Origin: Sarcophilus harrisii
Taxonomy: Eukaryota; Chordata; Mammalia; Dasyuromorphia; Dasyuridae
Assembly (NCBI RefSeq): GCF_902635505.1
Contig: NC_045431.1
Span: 16,337,001-16,401,000 of the forward strand
Length of the DNA: 64,000 nucleotides
Reading direction: 5' to 3'
The translations under genes and the position numbers were made by a program. This document shows, piece by piece, positions 32,851 through 43,896 of the stretch. Within the stretch, counting starts at the first letter, position 1. The number at the start of each line of letters is the position of its first letter. The notes beneath the pieces are model-generated. The model did not search any database, was not told the DNA's origin, and saw only the letters and a list, made by a program, of their open reading frames with translations.

Positions 32851-33304
32851 TTGAAATTTTCCTTTTTAGATTCCATGCTATTTCCTCTTTTTTTAACTGA
32901 AAAACCACTTTTGGTTTGAGAACTGGATCCCAACTTCCCCCCTCTTGCAGTGGTTCTGGTTTATAAAGGGTAAGAGATATAATAAAGCCATGACTTCATC
33001 CAAGGTGACTCACAATTCTAGCAGGAGGCAAGAGAAGCAGAAAGAGTCCTGTCTTCAGAAGACCTCCAACTGGGGGACTTCAAGCCTAAATTGGATTTGC
33101 ACAATAATTAGGTCGGCTCCAGCTATGCTTTATTCTTACATTGCTGCCATTTTCAAGACAGCTGCCATTCTGGATCCATAATCAAATCAATACTGCTATT
33201 GCTATTGGAAAGGATTCATTGGTCTACACCTCTGGGACTCCTACCGTGTTGTCTGACACTTTCCAAATGAAAACACACGTCTTTGGTCACCACTTCCTTT
33301 TTAT
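32851..33304. other. Unassigned sequence
   Basis: No gene or repeat recognised. Confidence 0.35.
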
Positions 33305-33425
33305 GTTTTCTCCTGTTACAATATAAGCTCCTTGGGACCGGGACTGTCTTAATTTTATATTTGGATCCCCGGTACTTAGTATAGCACTTGGTATATAATA
33401 AACATTCAATAAATGCTTTTTCTTC
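33305..33425 (+). mobile_element. L2 LINE 3' end
   Basis: 'aagctccttgggaccgggac', 'gtacttagtatagcacttgg' and 'attcaataaatgcttttt'. Confidence 0.7.
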
Positions 33426-34150
33426 CATCATTCATCCAGAGCAATGCTTGAATCCATCCCCACCCAAACTCTGGGAAGAAATGCTGCAGACGGGCCGGAT
33501 ATAAAGTGTGAAATTGCCAATAGATACTTTCAGGCAACAAAATGTGCCAGTTGATAATGCTCAACACTTCCCTGGGAAGGAATCCAAAAGAGGTGGAGGG
33601 CCCTTAGTCAGTGCTCTTTGTCGGGCATTTAAGCCCTTTCTAATGAGGAAGGAGATCCCTTCTCCTTGACATAAATCCCAGATGCCACAGATTAGCAGTG
33701 AATTGGTTGGGCTAGAATTAAAGGTCTGTGATTGGATCAATTTGCATGGGAGAAACAAAAACCTCCATCACAACTTCTCTCCCCTTAAGTGGAGGGAGCA
33801 GAGGTATGTGGTAAAAAGAGCATTAAGTAAATCTATGTCCTTAAATCTCATAGAAATCAGTAGAGTTGGTCCCTTCTCCATCCAGCTACTGGATTTGGGG
33901 AGACCTAATCAGCCCTGATCTCACCATCATCCCGTTACACCCATAGGGCACATTGTTTTGTGTGTGTGCACATGTCTACATATATATGTGTTTAAGATAT
34001 TTAATTGACATCTAGCATTTAATTGTATTCATTTTAATCCCTTATTGCATTGTCAGTTATTTTATCCTTGCTTTGTTCTTTCAGTACATGCTTTCTCTCT
34101 GTGAAGAGATGGACAATTCTTGAATGCCAGTCTTTCGCATTTTTGAGAAG
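33426..34150. other. Unassigned sequence
   Basis: No recognised gene or repeat. Confidence 0.35.
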
Positions 34151-34300
34151 TAACTTGGTTCATTGGAAGGAAGATGGACCAGAATCCCGCTGGCCTGGGC
34201 TCATAGTTTGGTTCCACCATTTCCCAGTCCTCCTTGCTGCTAAGCCACTGAAATTTACTGAGGCAGAGATTTTCATCTGTAAAATGCCAACAATAAAAGT
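34150..34300 (+). mobile_element. Diverged SINE
   Basis: 'ggaaggaagatggaccagaa', 'tttggttccaccatttccca' and 'catctgtaaaatgccaacaa' fit an MIR/MAR1-type element. Confidence 0.45.
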
Positions 34301-34954
34301 CACATTTCCTCATTCGAGCGGGCTCGAGGAAGGCATTTTGGGATCCTTCGATTGGTATTTAAATGCCCGAGATTTATTGTTTTCATTCCTCAATGTCCAG
34401 ATGCTCCATAAATACTTGTTGAATGGACTCCTTCCCAGAAGTCAGCTGGGTTTTATCCTTGGAGACTTTTTTCAACCTTGACTAATCAGGTGTATACATT
34501 GGTCCCTCAACCCCCTCATCTGCCACCACGGGCCAGCTCTGTGTTTCCCTTTGGACAGCTGTGTTATTTCTTGCGTGACTGAAAACATTCCCTTGGATGT
34601 TTTCTTATTGCAGCTGTTGTCTCTGTCCTTGAGGGATCTGGCTAAAATCAGAGGCTGGAAGGGAGAAAGAAGGGGTCTTCAAGGGTCCATCTGGGTAGGT
34701 GCCATTGAAGGAAAGTTATTCTTCAGTTCAATTAAACACCCCCAAGTTTGCTCCCCCTATGTCCTTGGATTAGGAATCCTCTTTCCACAATTTCTTCATT
34801 TATAAAGTGAGGGGCTTGGACCAGATCGGTTCTGGGGTCCCTTCCAGTTCTGGATCTCACTGTGGATCAGACCTGGGGATGCTACAACAATGACTAAATT
34901 AATAGTAGCTAAGATGTAGCACATCTATGATCTCACCTGAGCCTCACTAATACC
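34301..34954. other. Mostly unassigned, small MIR/L2-like ends
   Basis: An L2-like end may lie at 34375-34427 ('ccataaatacttgttgaatg'), and an MIR-like piece at 34785-34865 ('ttcttcatttataaagtgag'). Confidence 0.35.
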
Positions 34955-35140
34955 CCTGGGGCACAATGGATGAAGCCCTGAGTTCAAATCTTGCATCACA
35001 TTCTTCTCAGCTGTCACTCAATCGTTTTTCCATTTTTAAAGAGAGGGACAGAAGCAAAAGGTAAACTGCTTCAGGATCTTTGCCAAGAAAATCCCACGTC
35101 ACAAAGAGTTGGACCCAACAACATTACTCCTATTTTAGAG
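34955..35140 (+). mobile_element. MAR1-type SINE, long form, diverged
   Basis: 'gggcacaatggatgaagccc', 'gttcaaatcttgcatcaca', and the extended tail 'gccaagaaaatcccacgtca' with 'aaagagttggacccaacaac'. Confidence 0.65.
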
Positions 35141-35389
35141 GTAGGAAAACTGAATGTGAGTGAGGTTCAATGACTTGCCCAGGAGCACCGGAGGCAACGT
35201 TCTATAAGTCTATCATGCTACTTTCCTGCCCTAGGCCAAAACGAAGGCCACCCTCGGGGAACTTACCTTGTCCCTAGGCCCATTGAGACACGAAGAGGGC
35301 CCAGAGGGGAATATAAAATAAGAAATCGGCAAGTGATCTCAGAGTAAAGGAGACAATCGGACAATGCTTCTTTAGGAGGATCTGGGGGT
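35141..35389. other. Unassigned with MIR-like piece
   Basis: 35135-35215 resembles an antisense MIR core ('caatgacttgcccaggagca'). Confidence 0.4.
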
Positions 35390-36540
35390 CAGGGAGTCAG
35401 GGGTGAGAAGGGGGAGCACTGGGGATGGGGGTAGGGGAGCCCAGGGGGGGAAGGGGAACAGCCACAGAGTCAGGCTGGACGTGGACGTGGAGAAGAACAT
35501 TCCGTTGCTGGGGCCAGGATGGGAAGGGCTTGAGTGGAAATGAAAAGTCTGGGTTTTCCCCAGAAGCCTTGGAGAACAAGGACGTCTCTGTGTACTCGGG
35601 ACCCTCCGCCAGGGCATGAGGGAGGGCTGGGCCTTCGGGATGGACGGTCCCAGAGGAGAAGGGGGCCGGAATGCCGGGACTCCCGGCATGGGGAGCTGGC
35701 CCGGGACCTTTACCTTCCCTAAGGGACCATCGGGTCTGACCAGTGAACTGCCCGTGACCCCTGTCACACTTTCCAACCTGCGTTCAAGGCTCTTTCTTTT
35801 GACCCCAACTGCTTCTCCTGAGCAGCAAGAGCCGCTCCCTAGCTGCTGCAAGACCGAGGGGAGGGCTGGGCTTCACACCCACAGATGGGACAGGGAGAGA
35901 CCCCCCCAGGAAATCTCCCTTCTTTCGAAGGCTTGGGGATGGGCAGCTTGGGCCGGGTCTGGGGAAGCGGAAGTCCTCCCAGGCTCCTTCTGCCCCCGGC
36001 CCATTCTGCAGCCCAGTCACAGGGGGAGGAGAGGGCGGGGAGGACCCCCTGGGCCTCGGACACAAACCATTAAATCTCCTGCCGGCTCCGTTACCCAGCA
36101 AATGCAAGTTCCTTCAGGGCTGGCCGAGCTCAGCAGGGCCATTGGCGGGGATGGCTCCTGACCGGGCTCCCTGTGGGGGCTGCGGGGTCCCGGGTCAGGG
36201 CGGACTGCCCCAAAGTCGGACCCCACTGGAGAGCCGAGAGGGCCCGGCCCAGCACCCTGGCGGCCGGGGGAAGGGGTCCCCATGCTTTTCCTTCTCGCAC
36301 CTTCTCTGCTCTTTGACCATTTCCCATGAATCCTTGGATCAGCTCTTCTCTGGGGAAGAAACCTCAGAGAGAGGCCTTTTAGAGGCCGGGAGAGCATGAA
36401 AGATGCATGAAGAGGCTCCGGCCAAAGCCTAATGGGGAAGCTGGCTGTCCCCGGCCGAGATCAGATTTCAGCCTGGAGAAGCACAGGCCATTAGCTCCCT
36501 CCGCAAAGAAGGGCCTTGTGGTCTTGTGGCTCCTTAGAGC
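35390..36540. promoter_or_regulatory. GC-rich block without a recognised gene
   Basis: High G+C with scattered CpG and many GGGG/CCCC runs. Overlapping open frames on both strands (the longest 181 codons at 35616-36161) have low-complexity Pro/Gly/Arg/Ser composition and no domain I know. It could be a weak CpG island. Confidence 0.35.
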
Positions 36541-36544
36541 TCTG

Positions 36545-36850
36545 AGAGAGTTCTGGACCTGGAAGGGGCTTGGAGATCATTTTATAGACAAACTCAGGGC
36601 ACCAGAGTTAAAGTGATTTCTCTGAAGTTAAACAATGAGTAGCAGTAGTGGGTTTCAGCCCAGGTGGCAATGGGACTTGGGGGACCGCTGAGGACCTCCC
36701 TGGGGGAGCTGTTCTATAGCTTTCAGTGGCAATTTCCTCATCTGGGCTGTGGGGATAATAACAGGGCAGGGCCGCTGGAAGGATCAGTTGTCATCATCTA
36801 CGCAAATGACTTTAGGAATCTTAAAGCATTTTATAAAAGAGGATGATTAT
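36545..36850. mobile_element. Two MIR-like fragments
   Basis: 36545-36690 reads as an antisense MIR ('ttatagacaaactcagggca', 'gttaaagtgatttctctgaa'). 36700-36850 reads as a sense one ('caatttcctcatctgggctg', 'ggataataacagggcagg'). Confidence 0.5.
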
Positions 36851-36954
36851 TCCCAGGGGAACATTCTTCCCATAACACCATGATGTTTCCCTGGGTACTG
36901 ATCGTCCCTGTTGTAATTATGACAATTCTTGGTCTGGCCAGTGGAGATTTCCAG

Positions 36955-37175
36955 TGTGAGAGGCAACATGGCATTGAAGAAAGAACACTAGATTATAATC
37001 ATGAGATTTGAGTTCGAATCTCAGGTAAAACTTTTTTTCCCCAGGTAGACTTCTTGATTATATTTGATTTTGGGGAAAATCTGTCATTTCTCAGTGTCTC
37101 AGTTTCTTTATGGGTAGAGTGAAGGGATGACCTGTAACGATCCTATTTAGCGTGTGAAAGCTTTTAAAACCATGG
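36955..37175 (+). mobile_element. MIR-like SINE
   Basis: 'aggcaacatggcattgaaga', 'gagttcgaatctcaggt' and 'agtgtctcagtttctttatg'. Confidence 0.55.
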
Positions 37176-37654
37176 CATTGGAATTCTCCCTTGTCTTCTC
37201 GCCCTCTCTCTAGAAACCACTTTCAGTCCAAATATCAGGATATCAGAAAAGAAAATGAAGAAATGAAATAGGAAGAAATGATATGATGATGACCTAATGA
37301 GGCAGCTGAGGAGCCAGTAAAGTAAAATCAAAATTCAATGGAGTCCATCAGGTTACCATAAGGAGCAAGAGTCGGCAGGATGAGGAAGGGAAATCATGTC
37401 TGAGAAATGGAAGGGACCTTTGAGACAGTGGCGAGCTGGCGAATGGTTAACAACCAGCTTCCCATTTTTAAAAAATACGTAAGATCCGCTTTTTAAAGTT
37501 TAAACTGCATTATCAACAATCAACAAAACAATTAATCAAGGCCTGATATGTAGCATTTGTCCATTTCTGGGGTATAAACACTCAGAATAAAACTTTAACC
37601 ATTGGCTTTTGAGAGCCAGTTTGAACAAAATCCAGCATATTGCCTAGAGCTCAT
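37176..37654. other. Unassigned sequence
   Basis: No recognised feature. Confidence 0.35.
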
Positions 37655-37840
37655 CTGGTCCAGGGGTCTTTTACCCTTTGGGAGTCTGACGACACCTAAA
37701 AATCCCTTCTCCGAAGAATGTTTGTTGCCTATGTTCATTATTGAAAGAAATATTAAATTTCAGATAGAGATGAGCAAAAAATAAAAATGGACCCAATCAA
37801 GTATCTGGAGGGGCCTGCATTTTCTCCAGAGACCCTTATT
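37655..37840. mobile_element. hAT-like DNA transposon, diverged
   Basis: 'ggtcttttaccctttgggag' and 'tggaggggcctgcattttct' follow the layout of the copies at 19638 and 24285. Confidence 0.4.
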
Positions 37841-37997
37841 AAGCCTCCTTGATTCTTAATTTTATTTTATAGATTTTAAAGAATATTTATATATATATAA
37901 TACAGAATTTTATATATTTTATAGAATACAGAAGACAACTAAGGTTCAGATGGGTGGACTTATTGGTCCAATGTCCGTCGAATAAGTAGAAGAATTG

Positions 37998-38215
37998 GGA
38001 ACAGTCAGATGGCGCAAGGGATGGAGTGTTGGACTTAGAAGTGGGAATATCTGAGCTTGAATTCTGCCTCAGATGTTTATTAATTTTATGACTTTGGAAA
38101 AATCAGTCTCAATTTCTTTACTTGTAAAATGGAGATAATAATAGCACTTGCCTCCCAGGGGATTGTTTTGAGACACAAATGAATTTATATACATCAAGTG
38201 CTTTGCAAACCTTGT
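37998..38215 (+). mobile_element. MAR1-type SINE, near full length
   Basis: 'ggaacagtcagatggcgcaa', 'cttgtaaaatggagataata', 'gcacttgcctcccagggga' and 'caagtgctttgcaaacctt'. Confidence 0.75.
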
Positions 38216-39375
38216 GATCCTCTCTGTCTGCCTCTGCTGGCTTTCTCTTTCTCTCCCTGTCCCTGCTTCTCTTTCTTCCTATTATTAATATTATTGGTAT
38301 TTCAACCACGTTCTCTGACTTCAAAAGCACTGCTTTTCCATTATACAATCTTTCTTAGAAAATCCAGACAAATAGGAAAAAGGTCAGTGATGATTATTTA
38401 TCTTGAAATGTTTAATTATTTTTATTCTGAACTTAAACACCAAAAAAAAAAAAAAAAAATAGCATTTGCACCCTCATAGCAGAACATAAAAGAAGATTCT
38501 ATGGAAAACCGTGAATCTTCATTTCACGCAGTTTTCTTTAAAAACAAAGCTGTAATATATTCTGTTATTTTCACGCCTTTTCGGCTTGTCTGCCATTCCT
38601 TCTCTTTCCTGTGCGTTTTTAAGTGTTACAATATTATTTGAAGGGGACATCACTCTTCCTGTTCCTTCCCCTTATTCCTTGATCCTCCCTTTTCCCCATT
38701 AATGGAAAGAAAGAAAGGGAAAAAACAAACTTTGTAATAAATAAGTATCTCTAAGCAAAATTAATCTTTACGGTGTCCACATAATGGTTATTTTTCAAAG
38801 GAAGATTGGTTGGGAAAAATATAAATTGAAAGCATCAAAAATGTGAGGAGGGGAAATACTGTTCCTACTCCACAATGACAAAAAAGCATATTAAACTGTA
38901 TTCTTCAAATGGCTCTGGAGAAAGACTTTAAAAAGAGGGAAGAACTGAGAAAATAACAGGGAAATGTGCATTGCAGGAGAAAAATAGATAAATTAACTTC
39001 AGGGGGCTACTATTTTTCCCTTTTGGTGAATCTAAGAAATAATCTACTTTAAAGATGCTTATAACTAACCCCTTTATCCCAAAGAGATGAAGGATTCTTT
39101 TATCGATATTCTCTCTTTGCCCCCTGCTTCTCTGGGAGGTGAAAAAAGCAGAATTATCTTTCTTCTAAAAATATTTTTTTAGAGGAAAAATAACACCACC
39201 TCAGGCATTCATGAAGAAATGCAGAAATGGAGGAAGTGATTTTAAATCCCCAACCCCAGGAGAGCTAAAAAGGCACAACAATATGTGGGAAGAAGTAGAA
39301 CTCCCAGAAGCAATGTCACCCTTAGGGAGACAGTCCCCATTTAGCCCAGGAAATGGGACCAATAAAAGATGACAG
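38216..39375. other. Unassigned, AT-rich
   Basis: A CT-rich patch (38216-38280) and an A run (38442-38459). No gene; the remainder looks unique. Confidence 0.35.
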
Positions 39376-39480
39376 AAAAAAGGATTTGATTATTCACATT
39401 AGTGGGGGGCAGGCAGGTGGGCAGGAGAGAGGGGAGATGTGGGTATTCCAAATTTGTGAATAATCCCCAAATCCTTTTTT
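39376..39480. repeat. 23-bp hairpin with 3-base bulge
   Basis: The left arm, 'aaaaaaggatttg' then 'attattcaca' (39376-39398), pairs base for base with 39455-39480, except for one bulged CCC (39465-39467). The loop is 56 bases and G-rich. Confidence 0.8.
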
Positions 39481-40466
39481 TTTTTTTTCTAAAGCTCTAT
39501 CATGTGTTTTAAGTTGTATGTACTTGGGGTTCTAAGGAATTCACTTCAAATAAATGACTCTGGGAAATCTTTTCACAGGACGAGCTGGGAATCTGAATGT
39601 ACACGGTGCTGATTTTATCCCTTCCTCAGTTCATCAACACTGGGATTATTCAGACCTCTCTCAGCTAAAGTTTGCCCTTGTGCATTAGATTTTCCTGAAA
39701 GTGGCAAGGTCTCTGGGAAAAAAACCCCAACCAACCAACCAAAACAGCTTTCTGGTCTGTAAACAAATAGTCAAGATGTCCACAAAACTGTAATTAAACA
39801 GATTTAGGGGAGCTGTCAATAGTAAGGGTTTGAAAGTCAGGAAGCCAATATTGAATTAGAACAGATGTCAATTGCTAGTAAGCTTCAAGGCAGCTTTAAA
39901 GGCGGTGGGGAGATGAGACTTGACTGTAGGTTTGTCTAACATGTACGAGCAGGAGAAGGACCTCACGCCAACAATTTCCTCTGCTCTAGCTCTTTCATTT
40001 TACTGGCAGGAATCCAAGAGATGAAAACATTTGCTCAGTTTTTGAGTGTCTGCATCTATGTTACCATTGTTACTATTTTCAGGAGAAAAGTTATTAAGAT
40101 ATAAACTGAAGTTGTGGTGTTAAAAAGTTACATGGAAATCTGCAACAGTTCTGATAGGAATTTTAGGGGTTTGAATATCAATTAATTTTGTTGATACTTT
40201 TTCAAAAAAGACTTTAAAAAATAAAATAAAATAAAAAAGAATTTAAAAATGAGTATTCATTTAGAAGGAGATCATAAGTTGAAGCTAGATGATATCATCA
40301 AAATACATCATTGTAATTGAGTCAACAGTTCTTGAGTAGCAACTCTATTGGAGACGAGAACATACAAAATTAAAAAAAAAAACCATCATACACAAACTTG
40401 AAGAACTTTCATTTTGATGGAGAATAGGAGAATGCCAAACTTGTAACAAGAACATAAGCAGATTAT
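39481..40466. other. Unassigned, unique-looking
   Basis: No gene or repeat. 39500-40130 could hold conserved non-coding DNA. A short (ATAAA)n run lies near 40218. Confidence 0.35.
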
Positions 40467-40481
40467 AAAAGATTAACTTCA

Positions 40482-40550
40482 TAACCTGTAAATAAAAGGC
40501 TATTAAATAAATAAATAAATAAAAAAGAAATTTATAGAAAAAAAATAAGT
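40482..40550 (+). mobile_element. Ultra-short L1 3' end with perfect target-site duplication
   Basis: Only 69 bp: 'cctgtaaataaaaggctatt', the very 3' end of the L1 subfamily at 22763-23719, plus an AAAT-rich tail. It is bounded by the perfect 15-bp repeat 'aaaagattaacttca' (40467-40481 and 40551-40565). Confidence 0.9.
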
Positions 40551-40567
40551 AAAAGATTAACTTCAAT

Positions 40568-40765
40568 TGGGACTCTTAACCTGATATCTGTGAATTTAAA
40601 ACACTTTTTTGGAAAACTTTATTTTTGATTTCATTTGTAAATTCTGCCTATTTTAATTTTTGCACTTAAAAAAATTATTCTGAGAAAGGTTGTATAGGGT
40701 TTATGGGATTGTCCAGAAGGTCCAGGTCACATACACACAGTGTTGAAAACCCCTGAATAAAATAA
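40568..40765. mobile_element. hAT-like DNA transposon
   Basis: 'ggactcttaacctgatatct', 'tttttgcacttaaaaaaatt' and 'attctgagaaaggttgtata' follow the family layout. Confidence 0.5.
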
Positions 40766-41194
40766 ATATAATAAATAAATAAACAAAGATAATTTAGCAG
40801 AGTTTGATATAGCTCAATGTAAGCAAGCTCCATCTCGGGTGCTATCAAATAGTGGCAGGTCATATTGGAAAAATGACAGAAATTTGACAAGTATTTTGGT
40901 GACAGTCAATAAATCAGTGTCTAGAGAGTCTATCAAGATTTGAATACTTCCTGAGCAAACCGGAATCGGTGACTTAATTTCTCAGCTATTGATGTGCATT
41001 GAAAGAGGGAGATTGTTCATTGGTAAATCCCTATGGCCGTCTACATAGAGAAATCAGAGACATGTCTATCATCTTACTACTTCTTTCTCCCAAGAAAGAT
41101 CACTGATTTTTCAGGTCAAAAATTTAAATTGATATGCCATATTCTCTCAGTATAAAATGAGACCTGGTTATATATAAAATGACCTTATGCTTTT
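40766..41194. other. Unassigned sequence
   Basis: A short (AATA)n run near 40757-40785. Nothing else recognised. Confidence 0.35.
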
Positions 41195-41437
41195 TGTTGT
41201 TGAGTGATTTTCAATCATCTATGACTCTGTGATCCCATTTGGGGTTTTCTTGGCAAAGATTCTGGAATGGTTTGCAAATTTTTTTTCTCCAGCTCATTTT
41301 AGAGATGAGGAAAATGAGGCAAACTGAGTTAAGTGACTTGTCCAGGATCACAAAGCCTGGATTTGAACTCAGGAAGATGAGTCTTCGTGACTCTAGGTCT
41401 AGCAGTCTATATCCACTGTAGCTGCCAGACCTAATGC
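41195..41437 (-). mobile_element. MAR1-type SINE, long form, antisense
   Basis: 'gatcccatttggggttttct', 'gcaaagattctggaatggtt', 'gagatgaggaaaatgaggca', 'gatttgaactcaggaagatg' and 'tatccactgtagctgcc'. Well preserved along its whole length. Confidence 0.85.
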
Positions 41438-42299
41438 CAAATAAGAGAGTAAAATAAATGTTTCCAGTGTCATTAGTAGGGACTCAAACTGCCTACCCCA
41501 ATCATATACTGAGGAAGTTTTCCAACACCCCCCCCTTTTTTTTAAACCTTCCATTCTATAAGTGACTTCTTATAAACTTAGAGAAAGGAGCTTCCAAAGC
41601 ATTTTACTGAGCTAAATCTGAGACCTCTTATTTATATTCACTTCCATTGTCAAATGGTTTTGAGTTGAACGTCTTTAAATAATTCCAGGAACTGAAAATT
41701 ACATGACAGTCAACTAATCTTCATTCACATATTTACTTACATCATCACAGGGCAGTCCTTATGCTGACTTTGTGGGTCCTACCAAAGTAGCCACAATTTT
41801 GTAACTTGCTTCTTCTCATCTTCCCTACTCCTTCTTCCTGCCCTACTCTCACATCCCAGAGATCCAGGGCTGTGCTGAGCCCATCCCTGAAAAAAGCCAA
41901 TTGTTAAATTCAGTGTGAGCATTGTTAGAAAAATATTCATCCAAATGTGGCTTGCAGTCTCGGGCAAAGTGACAGCTATCCCCCAAATTCTCTAAGGACA
42001 ACACTTGTTCCTTGTTTAAAAAATTATTATAGCTTTCACTTTTCCATCACCGACATTTCCCAATATATTTCTCCTCAGAGAGCCATTTTATAACAAAGAA
42101 TAAAGAACGGGGATGGGGGTGGGGGAAGAGTTCAAGAAAATCAATCAATATACTAACTTTTCCCATATATAGCTCCTTACCTCTATAAAGAAGGGAAGAT
42201 GAAGCATTCTCAGATTTCTTTTTTGTGGGCAAGCTTGATCACTATAATTTCACAGGTTCAGTTTCAATTGTTTGATGTCTTCTTTCTATTTATTATGTA
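41438..42299. other. Unassigned sequence
   Basis: A short C/T homopolymer patch at 41527-41543. No gene or repeat recognised. Confidence 0.35.
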
Positions 42300-42440
42300 G
42301 CTTTTTTTTTTCCCCTTCTGAGGCAATTGGGACTAAGTGACTTGCCCAGGGTCACATAGCTAGGAAGTATTAAGTGTCTGAGACCAGATTTGAATTCAGG
42401 TCCTCCTGACTCCAGGGCTGGTGCTCACTTAGCTGCCCCT
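42300..42440 (-). mobile_element. MAR1-type SINE, antisense
   Basis: T run, then 'ctgaggcaattgggactaag', 'gacttgcccagggtcacata', 'gatttgaattcaggtcctcc' and 'gctcacttagctgcccc'. One of the best preserved copies. Confidence 0.85.
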
Positions 42441-42444
42441 TTGG

Positions 42445-43200
42445 TGTATCGTTTTTTTCCTACTTTTAATAGTTTGAGCTTTCCGATTTTTTTTTTGCTT
42501 TATTTTCATGATAATCACTGCACAGTAACATTCCACTTATGCATGTTCCATAATGTATTAAGCAGTTTCTGAATTTATGGGATCTACTTTTCCCCAGTTG
42601 TATGCTACCACAAAAAAGTGTTATTAATATTTCTGGATATATGGTAACTTCCATTTTGTTACTGACCTCCTGAGGTATAAGCCTACCAGTGGGATCTCTG
42701 GCTCAAAATGTATCTACATTTTGGTCATTTAAAAATATGGTGACTCTACAAGCTTTCTTTCTATAATCCCTCTATACAGACCATGGCTATCTTTATCATC
42801 TTTGCAAATTTTCCATTTGTGAGATGAGATCTCGGAGTGGTTTTGATTTCCATTCCTTTTTATTTTGGAAGAATGTTTTATGTGGTTAAAGGTTTGCATT
42901 TCTTAGAACTGTTTATTTGACCTCAGATCAACTTAGGGATGGCTTTTCGGTGTTATGGAATTGAATTAGTTCCCTATACATCTTGAATACCAGACCTTTA
43001 TCAGAGATTTTGATGCAAAGATTTTTTTTCCTTTCCTTCCTTTCTTAGGTCTATTAAGTGTGATAGCACAAAAATCTTCAGTTTCAAGCAATTAAAATGA
43101 CCATTTTTATCACTGATCATTGCCTCTATCCCTTTTGGTTTTTAACTCTCTCCTTTACCATAATTCTATAAAGTACCTTACTGGGTCCCTTTCTAATTCT
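42445..43200 (-). mobile_element. Old L1 fragment
   Basis: The complement follows L1 ORF2 and 3' UTR order ('aacattccacttatgcatgt', 'cctccctg'-free decayed 3' part, 'ataccagacctttatcagag' on the plus strand). No open frame survives. Confidence 0.65.
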
Positions 43201-43214
43201 TTAAGGGAAGAGTT

Positions 43215-43330
43215 ATTCATATAGGGGTGTGTGTATGTGTTATACATGTATATACACATATATAGATCTCTATACATGGATGTATGTATAGATATATGTA
43301 TATGTGTATGTATGTATAGATATGATCCTG
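43215..43330. repeat. TATG/TATA microsatellite
   Basis: Mixed GTGT, ATAT and ATGT steps. Confidence 0.85.
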
Positions 43331-43334
43331 GACA

Positions 43335-43847
43335 GATAGGCTGAACATTTCCACAGTGTTCTCAACAGACCATCATCAATCAATGGTGAAGCCATTGACC
43401 ATTGACTTCTACTTGAAATCAATTCGTCTCTAGGTAAATTTCTGATTGAAGAAGAGGTTTTGAATGACAGGAACAAAGCACCTAGTGCTGATTCTGTTCC
43501 AGTTGAAATGTAGAAGGGGTGGGTAAGAGGGAGGTCCACAGCTCATTCAAAAGCAGACTGAAATTATACCCCGGAAGTTCCAGGTGCCCATCTCTAAAAG
43601 GTAAAGGGAATAGATGGTCCTGTGACAACCAGAGAGGGGCTCTCTCTCAGTCATTGCTGGCAAGATTCTTGTCAGAGTCCTCCCTAACAGGCTGATCCTT
43701 CACCTGGAAAATGGCCATCCCTCTAAAGGCCAGCGTGGCTTCAGAAAGGGCTGAAGAACAGCTGATATGGTTTTGCTGCCCAGAAACTCCAGAAGAAATG
43801 CTAAGAGCAGAACAGAGGTCTGTATGTGTTTGCTACTCTGGCCAAGG

Positions 43848-43852
<5 letters not shown>
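43335..43852 (+). mobile_element. RTE-type LINE reverse transcriptase fragment
   Basis: Plus-strand reading gives LDR-AEHFHSVLN-like sequence near 43330-43370 and, near 43740-43850, FRKG followed by RTADMVLLPRNSRRNAKSRT. This resembles the RTE block GFRKGRGTADMVFAARQLQE. Frames are broken, and a (TG)n microsatellite follows. Confidence 0.7.

Positions 43853-43890
<38 letters not shown>
43849..43890. repeat. (TG)n microsatellite
   Basis: Uninterrupted TG run of about 40 bases. Confidence 0.95.

Positions 43891-43896
<6 letters not shown>

Noticed and set aside
32402-32854. 150-codon repetitive protein (KLYISIYNIDIIYKIL repeats)
   Set aside because: A by-product of the 48-bp AT satellite; no upstream exon or promoter.
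35616-36161. 181-codon frame in GC-rich DNA
   Set aside because: Low-complexity Gly/Pro/Arg/Ser text with overlapping frames on both strands and no recognisable domain; kept only as a GC-rich block.
43335-43852. Host gene encoding FRKG...RTADMVLL
   Set aside because: The motif is RTE reverse transcriptase with broken frames, so it is a LINE fossil.
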